A stretch of 64,000 nt of DNA from Kordia algicida OT-1. Its GTDB lineage: Bacteria; Bacteroidota; Bacteroidia; Flavobacteriales; Flavobacteriaceae. The notes below the pieces were generated by a model. It worked only from the letters and a program-made list of their open reading frames with translations, was not told where the DNA came from and did not search any database. Location: contig NZ_DS544873.1 in the NCBI RefSeq assembly GCF_000154725.1, positions 4,189,085-4,253,084 of the forward strand, given 5' to 3'. A program made the position numbers and the translations under genes. This document shows, piece after piece, positions 52,848 through 61,622 of the stretch; positions within the stretch are counted from its first letter, which is position 1, and each line of letters starts with the position of its first letter.

Positions 52848-55800
52848 ATGAATTGGAAAATTTTTGGTTTAAAATACGACAATCAAGAAACTTGGGCATT
52901 TGAACAAATGTCTTATCTACTTTTCTGTGCAGAATTTGATATTAGAATTGGATTATTTCGTTACAAAAATCAAACTGGAATTGAGACAGAGCCAATTGAA
53001 AAAGGTGGAAAATATTATGGTTTTCAATCTAAATATTATACAACCTCAATCGCTGTCAACAAAGACGACATTATTGATTCAATCAAAAAAGCTAAATCCA
53101 AAAACAAACAATTAGACGAGTTACTTTTCTACATCAACCAAGAACTTTCAGAGAGCACTACTAAAACCAAAAAGAAACCGCAGTATCAATTAGATATTGA
53201 GAAAGCCGCTAAGGCAGAAGGAATTAATATTCAATGGCGAGTTCCAAGTCATTTTGAATTACAATTGTCTTTGCCAGACAACAAATATATTAATGACATT
53301 TTTTTTAGCCTTGACCCAAATGAAGGAGATTTGCTTGATGAAATTTCTAAACACAACGAGAATATTTTACAAGCAATTCAAACAGAAATATCATTCGGGG
53401 ACAAACAAATTAAAATTGATCGAAGTTCGGTTGTTGAAGCAATAGCAAATACTTCTCAATCGAAAAAAAACATAATTATTTCAGGTGAAGGTGGTTGTGG
53501 TAAAACCGCAATTTTCAAGGAATATTATAATTCTTATTTTAACAAAATACCAATTTGTGTTTTTAAAGCAAATGAACTTAATGTAAATCACATTAACGAC
53601 ATATTTCATTTTGACAACAAATTTACATTTGCACAGTTTCTCAATACCTACAAAGATGAACCACTTAAAATATTTGTAATTGATTCCGCAGAAAAACTCG
53701 CAGAGATTTCTAACAACGATATTCTCTCTAAATTAATACAAAAGTTAAAAGAGAATGCTTGGAATATCATATTTACAACACGCTACGCTTATCTTAATGA
53801 TTTAACTTTTCACATCAAGGAGAATTATCAGTTGCCATTTGACGTGAATAATGTTTCTTTGATTAGTGCTGATGAATTAAAATCAATAGCAGATGAATTC
53901 AAATTCTCACTTCCCGACAATCAAAAATTCTTAGGACGCCTTAGAAACTTGTTTTATTTAAGGGAGTATGTTCAACAATATTCAAACATTGACAGACAAG
54001 GAAACTATAATGGATTTATTGATTTGCTTTGGAAAAAGAAAATACAAAACACTGTTCAAAAAGACAACCTGCATCTTGAAAGAGAAAGGTGTATTATCAG
54101 CATTGCCAAACAAAGATGTGAAACAGGAAGATTTTATATCAATGCAGACAGTTTACCACAAACAGCATTATTTCAATTAAAACAAGACGAAATACTTGGA
54201 TATGACGACGCACATAATGGATATTTCATTACTCATGACATTTATGAAGAATGGACGTTGGATAAAATAGTTTCCCGTAGTTTTTCAAATTATTTAAACA
54301 TAAAAGATTTTTTTAACGACTTAGGAAATTCATTACCTATTCGCAGAGCATTTAGATTATGGTTATCTGACCATTTATATGCAAAAAGTAAAGAAATAGA
54401 AAGTTTTATTCAAGGTGCATTTACCAACGTTGAGGTAACACAATTTTGGAAAGATGAAATTTTAGTTTCTGTTTTATTGTCGGATTATTCTGAGACGTTT
54501 TTTAATTTTTTCGAGAAGGAAATCATTGCAAATGATTTTAAAATACTAAAACGTATTTTGTTCCTGCTAAGAATCGCCTGTACTGATATTTCAGAAATTC
54601 AAAATTTTGAAATTATAAAACCTAAAGGCAAAGGTTGGGAAGAAGTAATTACGCTTATTTACAAACATAAAATTGATTTTTTTGATAGTAATTTAAAACT
54701 TGTTTTACCAATATTAACTGATTGGTGCGACTTCAACAAAACAGGACAAACAACAAAATACGCAGGCTTGTTAGCATTGAGTATAGTTCAAAAAACTGAA
54801 ACTGAAGAAAACTTCTATATGCACGAAGTTGCAGAAGAAAATATTTTGAAAGTGGTTTTCAATGCTGCCAATGAATTAAAACCAGAATTAAAAGAAATTT
54901 TTGACAAAGTAGTTTCTAATATATGGACTGAACACAGACACCCATATGCAGGACTTTGCTCTAAAATTATAGAGAAACCATACATAGCAACTGAATTAAT
55001 TAAAACACTTCCGCAATCTATTATTCAATTGTGTGATTTATTTTGGCAAAAACAGCCGAAAAAGCAAGACAGATTTGGATATGATAGAGACACAATGGAA
55101 AGTAGATATGGATTAGCAGGAAAACACCAATTCAATTATTTTCCTTCAAGTGCTAATCAAACACCAATAAAATGGTTATTACAAATAGAATTCTACAAAA
55201 CAATTGATTTTATCATAGATTTTACGAGTAGAGCCGTTGAATCTTTCAGTAAATCTGATTATGGCAAAGAAGGTGTCACAAAAGTTATAATACATATAAA
55301 TGAAACGGAAATAACCCAGTATTCAAGTGGTGCTATATGGAGTATGTATCGTGGCAATGGAAGCCCTGTTGTTCCAAACCTATTGCAGTCAATACATATG
55401 GCATTAGAAAAAACTCTTTTAGAATTTTCTCAAATCTTAAAGTCAGAAATAATTCAGAAAATACTTCTAAGAATTCTTACTCAATCAAAATCTGCTTCTC
55501 TTACTTCGATTGTTTGTAGTGTTGTACTTGCAAATCCTGATAAATTCTACGATATAGCTTTAATTTTATTTAAAACAATTGAATTATTTCATTTAGACAC
55601 ATTTAGATGCACAAATGAGTTTCAAGCTAAATCTCTGTATTCAATAGGATATGGAATGGATAAAATGAAAGATATTTTATATGCAGATGAAAGATTGAAG
55701 ACTTGTGAGGATAAACATAGAAGTTCAAATTTGGAATCATTGTTTTTAAATTATCAGCTTTTTGGTGTAAAAGGATTTACAGAAGAACAAAATTCTGAAT

Positions 55801-57539
55801 TCATTGAGAAATTGTATAAAATAATTGACCAACACAAGGCCAACGTTTTAACAAAAAAAGCATTTGGAATATTGTTGGCGAGAATGGATAGACGAAACCT
55901 TATTTCCAAAGTATCAAAACATGACGACAATAATTTACTAATAGAATTTAGTCCCAAAGAACTTTCTGATGAACATAGAAAGGAAAGTGAGCAAGCACAT
56001 AGTCAATACGAAGAAATGTTCAAGTATACATCCCTTAGATTATGGGCTGACTTTCAAGTAGGAAAGAGTAGCCAAACAAAAACAGAAAAACATCAGGACT
56101 ATGATAAGAATCCTATTTTAGCATTATCGGAAACCAAACAACTTATTGAAGAGCTAAAAACTGGACGAAATGGAATCGGAATTTTTGACTATTCCATACC
56201 TGCGTTTTCGTGTTCTAAATTATTAATTGAGCATAAAGACAAACTATCAGAAGAAGATAAGGATTTTTGCAAAGAAATAATTCATTCTTCTCTATCTAAT
56301 CTTTTTGCCGATAATTACGACTATCAAATAAGTGACGGGGTTGAAGTATCTGTCCATGCCATTCCAGTTCTAATAAATGAATATTCGGAAGAAACAGAAA
56401 ATTATATTTCGATCATGGTTTTGGCTCTTTTGGATAAAACATCTATCGGAGCCTATAAAAGAATATGTGATTACGTCATTGAATCAATTCACAAATCAAA
56501 ATTGTGGGAACAAAATCCAAAAATTGCTCAATCAATTTTATTTGGATATATAAAATTCCAACCTATTTACAAAGATATTATTGCGGAAATAAGGAAAAAA
56601 CAAGGTTGGGGGCGAATTTCTAAAAGCTCGATTTTAGAAGAATTGGAAAAGACAAATTCTGATTTTATTTTTGAGAATATCTCATTTGATATAAACGATA
56701 TTTCTTCACTTGACATTCATGGTTTGGAAATAGTTCTTCAATTAATTCCTTCCAACACTAAAGATAAAACTCACTTAGATATCTATTCTAAATCTTTGCC
56801 CTTTTTGGCACCACAGTTGCTCAAAGATAGGAGAAGTTACAAAGATGATTCGGGAGATGATTCCAACATTTATTCTTTACGGTTACATATTTTCAAGAGG
56901 TTCGCATATTTCATTTTAGAAAGAGATAAAAGCGAAATTGACATATATCTTAAACCATTTGTTGATTCGTTTTCTTCAACAGAAGAAACAGCGTCATTTA
57001 TTTCAGAATTAGTAAGTGCAGAAGATTACATAAACAAGTATGAACAATTTTGGCACATATGGAACAATCTATATCCTAAAATAATCGAACTATGTTCAAA
57101 TCCACTTGGCTATCATTTAAAAGAAATTATAATTAATTACTTGTTCGCATGGCGTTGGTGGCGTGAAGGAATTGAAGAGTGGCGTAGCTTAAAAAAGGAA
57201 AATTTATCACTTTATACAAACGCTTCAAAAGAAATAGGGAACATTCCCGCTGTATTGTATTCTGTTGTCAAAGTTTTAAATTCAATCGGGAAAAACTTTG
57301 AAGACGAAGGTGTTGATTGGATTTATACAATTGTGTCAAACAACAAATCATTAAATCTTGACGATTTAGAATCAAACACTTTATACTACTTGGAAAAGTT
57401 TTTAAGAAAGTTTGTTTTCCTTAACAGACAAAAAATAAAAGAAGAAATAAAATTGAAAAACAAAATAATCCCAATACTTGATTTTATGATTGAACGAGGT
57501 TCTATTCATGGTTATTTATTACGAGAAAGTATTCTATAA
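52848..57539 (+). CDS. Cassette 7: nuclease-STAND NTPase (Avs-like antiviral protein)
   Basis: The 1563-aa protein begins with a PD-(D/E)XK/Mrr-like effector domain (~10-130: GIETEPIEKGGKYYGFQSKYY, with Glu46/48 and Gln60-x-Lys62). A STAND/NACHT-type ATPase (~195-470) follows with Walker A GEGGCGKT (213-220), Walker B KIFVIDSAEK (Asp279) and sensor IIFTTRY. The ~1050-residue C-terminal part is helical and repeat-like (LEQ, ARMDRR, RWWREGIEEW), as in sensor domains. This matches antiviral STAND (Avs) proteins, where binding of a phage protein triggers oligomerisation and nuclease activity. The phage trigger is unknown. It fills a 4.8-kb cassette, very large for an integron. Confidence 0.82.
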   Translation: MNWKIFGLKYDNQETWAFEQMSYLLFCAEFDIRIGLFRYKNQTGIETEPIEKGGKYYGFQSKYYTTSIAVNKDDIIDSIKKAKSKNKQLDELLFYINQELSESTTKTKKKPQYQLDIEKAAKAEGINIQWRVPSHFELQLSLPDNKYINDIFFSLDPNEGDLLDEISKHNENILQAIQTEISFGDKQIKIDRSSVVEAIANTSQSKKNIIISGEGGCGKTAIFKEYYNSYFNKIPICVFKANELNVNHINDIFHFDNKFTFAQFLNTYKDEPLKIFVIDSAEKLAEISNNDILSKLIQKLKENAWNIIFTTRYAYLNDLTFHIKENYQLPFDVNNVSLISADELKSIADEFKFSLPDNQKFLGRLRNLFYLREYVQQYSNIDRQGNYNGFIDLLWKKKIQNTVQKDNLHLERERCIISIAKQRCETGRFYINADSLPQTALFQLKQDEILGYDDAHNGYFITHDIYEEWTLDKIVSRSFSNYLNIKDFFNDLGNSLPIRRAFRLWLSDHLYAKSKEIESFIQGAFTNVEVTQFWKDEILVSVLLSDYSETFFNFFEKEIIANDFKILKRILFLLRIACTDISEIQNFEIIKPKGKGWEEVITLIYKHKIDFFDSNLKLVLPILTDWCDFNKTGQTTKYAGLLALSIVQKTETEENFYMHEVAEENILKVVFNAANELKPELKEIFDKVVSNIWTEHRHPYAGLCSKIIEKPYIATELIKTLPQSIIQLCDLFWQKQPKKQDRFGYDRDTMESRYGLAGKHQFNYFPSSANQTPIKWLLQIEFYKTIDFIIDFTSRAVESFSKSDYGKEGVTKVIIHINETEITQYSSGAIWSMYRGNGSPVVPNLLQSIHMALEKTLLEFSQILKSEIIQKILLRILTQSKSASLTSIVCSVVLANPDKFYDIALILFKTIELFHLDTFRCTNEFQAKSLYSIGYGMDKMKDILYADERLKTCEDKHRSSNLESLFLNYQLFGVKGFTEEQNSEFIEKLYKIIDQHKANVLTKKAFGILLARMDRRNLISKVSKHDDNNLLIEFSPKELSDEHRKESEQAHSQYEEMFKYTSLRLWADFQVGKSSQTKTEKHQDYDKNPILALSETKQLIEELKTGRNGIGIFDYSIPAFSCSKLLIEHKDKLSEEDKDFCKEIIHSSLSNLFADNYDYQISDGVEVSVHAIPVLINEYSEETENYISIMVLALLDKTSIGAYKRICDYVIESIHKSKLWEQNPKIAQSILFGYIKFQPIYKDIIAEIRKKQGWGRISKSSILEELEKTNSDFIFENISFDINDISSLDIHGLEIVLQLIPSNTKDKTHLDIYSKSLPFLAPQLLKDRRSYKDDSGDDSNIYSLRLHIFKRFAYFILERDKSEIDIYLKPFVDSFSSTEETASFISELVSAEDYINKYEQFWHIWNNLYPKIIELCSNPLGYHLKEIIINYLFAWRWWREGIEEWRSLKKENLSLYTNASKEIGNIPAVLYSVVKVLNSIGKNFEDEGVDWIYTIVSNNKSLNLDDLESNTLYYLEKFLRKFVFLNRQKIKEEIKLKNKIIPILDFMIERGSIHGYLLRESIL

Positions 57540-57572
57540 TGAAAAACGAAACAAAAAACAAGAAACACCAGC

Positions 57573-57596
57573 TGCCAACAACGGTAACCGTTGCAC
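57573..57596 (+). other. Collapsed attC-like site 7 (24 bp)
   Basis: TGCCAAC (57573-57579) and the core GTTGCAC (57590-57596) are separated by only ACGGTAACC-type spacer. CAACGGT-A-ACCGTTG is a perfect 7-bp palindrome. The 16-bp arms are missing. It is the end of the array and was either deleted or acquired as a short site; a transposase remnant follows. Confidence 0.65.
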
Positions 57597-57664
57597 AACC
57601 CAATAATTTTATAAAAAACAACTGATTTACATCTCTTTTAAGAGTGCTTTTCTTTTGAGTTTTC

Positions 57665-58372
57665 CTATGAAACCCTAAAATGAGCACGGCTTAAAATCAA
57701 GCTATAGTTGCCAAATAGTGTCTTTACTTTAAAAATGACCAACCCAAGCGATCTTGCTCCACTTTTTGCAGTTTTTGTAATGAATTTTAGGTATTTCTTC
57801 AAGTTATAAGCAATGCCAGCCATGTGCATGACTTTGTTTGCTTGTTTAATTCCTAAGGTGTTGATTTTCCGAAGTCCCATATATTCCTTTAGTGTTCCAA
57901 AGACAGGCTCTACCGTACTTTGCCGTTTTTTCTTCATATAACGACCTTGTTTGCTGTTGACTCTGGCAATAGCACGTTCATATTCCTCTCGGTAATAGGT
58001 AACGGAAAACTTCTTCTCTTTGGCTGTTTTTCTTAAACATTGTGAAGCCAATGGACAGCCTTTACATTGTCTGGATGAACTACGATATTCTTTCTTTTTG
58101 GTTTTGGTTCGATAATCTAAAAACACTTTCTTAAAAGGAATAATCTTTCCTTCTGGACATAGATAATGATCGTTTTCTTTATCATAAATAAAGTCATCTG
58201 GACCGCCTTTGTATGTTCCATGTGGTGGAATATAACTTGTAAGTCCCTGTGATTCTAAAAAAGCATAGTTCTCTCCGCTACTATAACCTGTATCGGCTAC
58301 TAAATGCTCCCATAACAATCCTGTTTTACGCAAACGTCGTTGTAATCGAATCGTAATATCTTGCGTTCAAAA
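57665..58372 (-). pseudogene. Truncated IS1182-family transposase (C-terminal part)
   Basis: About 230 C-terminal residues of a DDE transposase different from the complete one at 49642: ADTGYSSGENYAFLES, CKGCPLASQCLRKTA and VEPVFGTLKEYMGLRK, and the frame continues upstream to ~58370 before it is lost. No N-terminal half or left terminal repeat is seen, so this is a remnant. It abuts the end of the cassette array and may have caused its truncation. Confidence 0.8.
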
Positions 58373-58407
58373 CAGCAACAAAACTGCAACAATCCGCAAC
58401 AAAACAA

Positions 58408-58438
58408 GAAAGCCTCAATCATTACGATTGAGACTTTC
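58408..58438 (-). terminator. Terminator downstream of the small membrane-protein gene
   Basis: A 13-bp stem GAAAGCCTCAATC / GATTGAGACTTTC with a 5-nt loop; the single mismatch is a G-T pair on the minus strand, which is followed by TTGTTTTG. Confidence 0.7.
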
Positions 58439-58479
58439 AAGAATTGTGGGGAATTTTAGGTAAGGGTAAAATTGTTAAC

Positions 58480-58599
58480 TCATAGAACTTCTTCCAGATT
58501 ATAATACAATGCTACAATTACAAAAGCTATGATAAAGATGATTGCAGTTAGAAATCCTGTAATAAAACCTTTAAGAAATTGTAGTTTGTCAGCATTCAT
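58480..58599 (-). CDS. Small membrane protein (39 aa)
   Basis: MNADKLQFLKGFITGFLTAI begins a 39-aa peptide with one long hydrophobic helix (residues ~11-33) and an acidic end (YYNLEEVL). It starts 4 nt beyond the stop of the lipoprotein gene upstream and is closed by the terminator at 58408, so co-expression with that gene is likely. No family recognised. Confidence 0.6.
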   Translation of the reverse strand: MNADKLQFLKGFITGFLTAIIFIIAFVIVALYYNLEEVL

Positions 58600-58603
58600 G
58601 TTT

Positions 58604-59092
58604 TTATCGCTTATTCTCAGGTATTAATGATTCTGTTTTGATACACGTGTCATCATGTGTTATATCACATGGTGTACAATAGCCTTCATTATTGGTTAAT
58701 CGTTTTGGTAAGCAACCAACAGTACAGCCTTCACATACCAAAATTGTGTTTTCGATATCTAAAAGAAATACATTCTGCTCTTTTCTTAATACATATGAAA
58801 TCTGTGTCGAACGTATTTTATTGCTTCCAATGAGTTGAATAATAGTCGAAGCTTGGTTATCTACAGCTTTGCTAAAATCAATGTGTATTTCGTTTATTTT
58901 AATGCTTCTTTGCTTAGTAGTCAATAAATCGTTTTCTAACTTTTCAATTAGTTTGTCTTTGTCAATAAAGACAATTTCATCATCAATTGTCTTAGCAATC
59001 TCTAATGTATTAGATTTTGGAGTGCTTTCACAACTACACAAGAGAAGCAAAAAAAGTAAAATTGTAATTTCTACTATTTTGGTACTATTCAT
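58604..59092 (-). CDS. Hypothetical Cys-rich lipoprotein
   Basis: The frame opens at 59140, but the ATG at 59092 starts MNSTKIVEITILLFLLLLCSC, a lipoprotein signal with the cysteine at about 19-21, and is preferred. The 162-aa protein has a C-terminal cluster of six or more cysteines (CEGCTVGCLPKRL ... CTPCDITHDDTC), possibly metal-binding or disulphide-linked. No known domain. Confidence 0.7.
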   Translation of the reverse strand: MNSTKIVEITILLFLLLLCSCESTPKSNTLEIAKTIDDEIVFIDKDKLIEKLENDLLTTKQRSIKINEIHIDFSKAVDNQASTIIQLIGSNKIRSTQISYVLRKEQNVFLLDIENTILVCEGCTVGCLPKRLTNNEGYCTPCDITHDDTCIKTESLIPENKR

Positions 59093-59174
59093 TGGTAATT
59101 CTTTTTTAAGTTTTAAAAGTTTATTTGAAAATAGTAGCATAGCCTTACCCTCATAAGACTACGCTACCTCCAGC

Positions 59175-59309
59175 TTAAATCACAACCTTACACCAAATCA
59201 AAAACCTGAAATTTATTTTGATATCCACCATACATACATAAATATCTACTTCTTTTGATCTTTGAAAAGAGTTCACAGCTTCCCCAAACTGATACATCGA
59301 TTTAAACAT
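59175..59309 (-). CDS. Possible small protein (44 aa)
   Basis: MFKSMYQFGEAVNSFQRSKE begins a 44-aa ORF preceded by AAAGGAAACAAAAT, a weak A-rich ribosome-binding region. The C-terminal half is hydrophobic (CMVDIKINFRFLIWCKVVI). It is too short to be sure. Confidence 0.25.
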   Translation of the reverse strand: MFKSMYQFGEAVNSFQRSKEVDIYVCMVDIKINFRFLIWCKVVI

Positions 59310-59349
59310 ATTTTGTTTCCTTTCATTCCAAATATTTTTATCCTAATTT

Positions 59350-60520
59350 TATGATAACAAGGCGGTCTGACTAACCATCGTAAGAACCGCCCTGTCTGCC
59401 TAACTAATAGTTAAATTAGACACAGGTTATTACTCTAACCCGATCATAACATACTGACAAAACTATTATCAATCCCAAATCGATAAATAGTCTTTTACCA
59501 TAAACTTTTGAAAAGTAAAATCAGTATGTTTTATTTTTAGTGGCAAAGCGACAGAACCTTATCATACATAATTGTCGCTTTGCACTAAAAGAGTAAGCAA
59601 CTGTAAAACTCACTCTAAACACCTCTTGAATGTTGACACTTGTATTGCAAAAAGTGCCTTTTTGCTGTTAGGGAATAGAAAAAGAACATTCCAAGCGTGT
59701 TATTTAATTTCTTTAAGCAAAGCGACAACGATTTAGCTATCGCTTTGCCAGAGTTATTACCCTAAAACTCCATTTTTAACACACCTTCAAACACTACCAA
59801 AAGTGCCTGATGAAAAACTTGAAAAAAAAATGTGTTAATTTTTATTTCTAGGTTGGCAAGGCGACTGATTTTGAAACTACCTATTGTCGCCTTACTTGTT
59901 TAAAGAGTATTTAAACATGAGTTTAGTTAAAAAAACCAACCCAACCTATAAAATACTTAATGAGTTCTTTATGAACTAGCTAGGGGTATTTACGTTCTTT
60001 ATTTGTTAATTCCTTTTCGATTTCTTCATCCACTTTATTTTTTGTTTTCTTCCTTCCTTTGTTTTTTACATAGAAGTATCTTGCGATAATTAATAGTATG
60101 ATAGCTTCCATTACATAAAAACCTACTAGAAACTGTGTCTCACTAACCATGAATCTTTATGTTATGTTAAAAGGCTATCAATAACAATTGGTTAGGTTCA
60201 GTGGAACACGCTACAATAGATACACGTGATTTAAGATGAATTCAATAATTTGAATGGTCATTCAAATTATTTTAGTAAATTCAACTTTTCTGTTAAAAGA
60301 ACAAAGTGGCATTTTTGATTCCCGAATTAAACTTTCGTTTAAAAATCAAAATAGTCATGCATATTAAACAAAATAGCCACTTTGTTACATGTTTAAAAAA
60401 CAGTCAATTGAGAATTATTAAGCCTACTCGCTTGACTAAAATTAAAGCTTTCAATCCCCGAAAATGAGAAGTATTTTTCGGATTATTCTAAAAACGGGGA
60501 TTTCGAAAGCTTTGCTTATT
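59350..60520 (-). repeat. Array of repeated hairpin modules
   Basis: Four related modules each start with a short stem built on GGCAARGCGAC: 59361-59391 (GGCGGT), 59543-59583 (GCAAAGCGACA, 11 bp), 59717-59748 (GCAAAGCGA, 9 bp) and 59858-59893 (AAGGCGAC, 8 bp). The first three are followed by a wider inverted repeat: AACATACTGA 59448/59521, AACACCTCTTG 59618/59687, TTAACACA 59776/59831. Further on are AATAATTTGAAT (60244-60271, 12 bp), AACAAAGTGGC (60300/60376, 11 bp) and AAAGCTTTC..CGGGGATT (60444-60513). Module spacing is ~140-180 bp. Around 59.4-60 kb nothing else codes except the small ORF at 59980. Confidence 0.65.
59980..60150 (-). CDS. Small membrane protein (56 aa)
   Basis: The peptide starts MVSETQFLVGFYVMEAIILL, has one membrane helix (~6-27), then a strongly basic/acidic tail (VKNKGRKKTKNKVDEEIEKE). 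It lies within the hairpin array and no family is known, but the pattern (helix plus charged tail) looks coding. Confidence 0.5.
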   Translation of the reverse strand: MVSETQFLVGFYVMEAIILLIIARYFYVKNKGRKKTKNKVDEEIEKELTNKERKYP

Positions 60521-60525
60521 AAAAA

Positions 60526-60792
60526 CTATTTTTCTTTAGAACTTTTCATAATTCCTTTAACTAATTGAGTAGAAATAACAGTATGCATGCCATTGATTTT
60601 TTGTTCAATTTTACTAAGTAAATCATCCTTACCAATTGCTAATTCTTTCATCCTTTCTAACTCAATACTGTTAATACTGATTATAGTATGTATTTTTTTC
60701 ATTTTGGTGTATACCTTATAAATTAAAATTGTAAATAATAAGGCTACAATTAATATCAAAGTTTCAATTATTACCATAAATATTTCAATCAT
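60526..60792 (-). CDS. Hypothetical membrane protein with coiled-coil (88 aa)
   Basis: One N-terminal helix (MIEIFMVIIETLILIVALLF) is followed by a Lys-rich and then coiled-coil stretch (SIELERMKELAIGKDDLLSKIEQ). It is about 190 bp from the divergent repressor gene. No family recognised. Confidence 0.55.
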   Translation of the reverse strand: MIEIFMVIIETLILIVALLFTILIYKVYTKMKKIHTIISINSIELERMKELAIGKDDLLSKIEQKINGMHTVISTQLVKGIMKSSKEK

Positions 60793-60985
60793 TTCATAAA
60801 TTTTAAATTAAAAAAAACAGCTATTTTCAACTTTATTAATCTATTTCAGGTAATAGGTTGTTATTTCAAAATTGTATGTAATTATTTTGGATTATATTTT
60901 AATACCTTTGAGTATTAAAAACAATGCAATATACTAAAAGTTTTTATAAATATATAATAAGTTTTACAAAATTAAATACATTAGA

Positions 60986-61423
60986 ATGGTTGATCGCATA
61001 ATAAAAGTTCTCAAGGAGAAAAATATTTCGGGTTATCAGATCAGAGAGAAATCAAATGGTTTAATTTCTCAAGTATCTGCGGATAAAATTAAAAATGGAA
61101 AAACTCAGAATCCTAGAAAAAGCACCCTTGAACTTTTAGTTAAGATTTTATGTACGCATTATAATGTTTCCAAAGATTGGCTTATTAATGGGAAGGGCGA
61201 AATATATCTTGATAACGACGATAGTTTTTTTCTTGAAAAACATGGAGTAAGGTTTGAAGCTATTGAAATTATCGACCATTTTGTGCAAAACAAAGATGAA
61301 TACTTCAAACGATCAGAATATTTAAAACTATTTGTAAAAGACCTTGTTGAAAAGGGTGTCACTGAACGATTAAATGAGTTAAAAGAATACCTCAATATGA
61401 TTAATATCAATTCAAAGAATTAA
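60986..61423 (+). CDS. XRE-like / phage-repressor-type HTH regulator
   Basis: The 145-aa protein begins DRIIKVLKEKNISGYQIREKS and continues with ADKIKNGKTQNPRKSTLELLVKILCTHYNVSKDWLINGKG, the Bacteroidota version of the CI/XRE-repressor HTH with its typical YNVSxDWLxxGxG end. The C-terminal part is helical. It probably regulates a neighbouring mobile element, but no phage genes are in view. Its stop overlaps the convergent gene at 61407 by 17 nt. Confidence 0.8.
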   Translation: MVDRIIKVLKEKNISGYQIREKSNGLISQVSADKIKNGKTQNPRKSTLELLVKILCTHYNVSKDWLINGKGEIYLDNDDSFFLEKHGVRFEAIEIIDHFVQNKDEYFKRSEYLKLFVKDLVEKGVTERLNELKEYLNMININSKN

Positions 61424-61622
61424 CTAAGAAAAGTAAGTCGTTTACTGTGAAATTTTGTGTCGTAAAATCAAGGTTCCAATCTTGTTGATCTCTTACCGAT
61501 TTTTTGAGACTTTCTTTTCTTTTTATAATCTCATGGAGTTTTTTAATTAAGTCTTCATCTTTTAGAAACCCTTCATCGTATAGACGTTTGAGTTTTTCTA
61601 ATTCATCTTCAAACTCTCTCAT
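61407..61622 (-). CDS. Hypothetical coiled-coil protein (71 aa)
   Basis: MREFEDELEKLKRLYDEGFL begins a short-helical protein resembling the SHOCT-like (short C-terminal) motif RLYDEGFLKDEDLIKKL. Its start overlaps the end of the upstream membrane gene by 14 nt, so they are coupled. Function unknown. Confidence 0.65.
   Translation of the reverse strand: MREFEDELEKLKRLYDEGFLKDEDLIKKLHEIIKRKESLKKSVRDQQDWNLDFTTQNFTVNDLLFLVNSLN

Larger units (their letters stand above)
42837..57596 (+). mobile_element. Integron-like gene-cassette array (recombinase plus seven cassettes)
   Basis: A tyrosine recombinase is followed by seven cassettes, all in the same orientation. Borders (GTT of the core) lie at 44211, 45285, 47110, 47710, 48355, 49579/51230, 52788 and 57590. 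Each cassette's first 9-10 nt are the reverse complement of its last 9-10 nt before the attC stem: GTTGCCCACA/TGTGGGCAAC, GTTAGCCACA/TGTGGCTAAC, GTTGCCTTT/AAAGGCAAC, GTTGGCTGTA/TACAGCCAAC, GTTACCCAAC/GTTGGGTAAC, GTTGTGCGT/ACGCATAAC (one G-T), GTTGGCAGC/GCTGCCAAC. In integrons this follows from excision as circles. Cores keep only GTT of the classical GTTRRRY. Cassette lengths run from ~0.6 to 4.8 kb. Confidence 0.85.

Noticed and set aside
59350-60520. CRISPR or attC-like sites in the hairpin region
   Set aside because: Stems vary in sequence, spacing is irregular, and there is no GTT core with paired cassette ends as in 44-57 kb.
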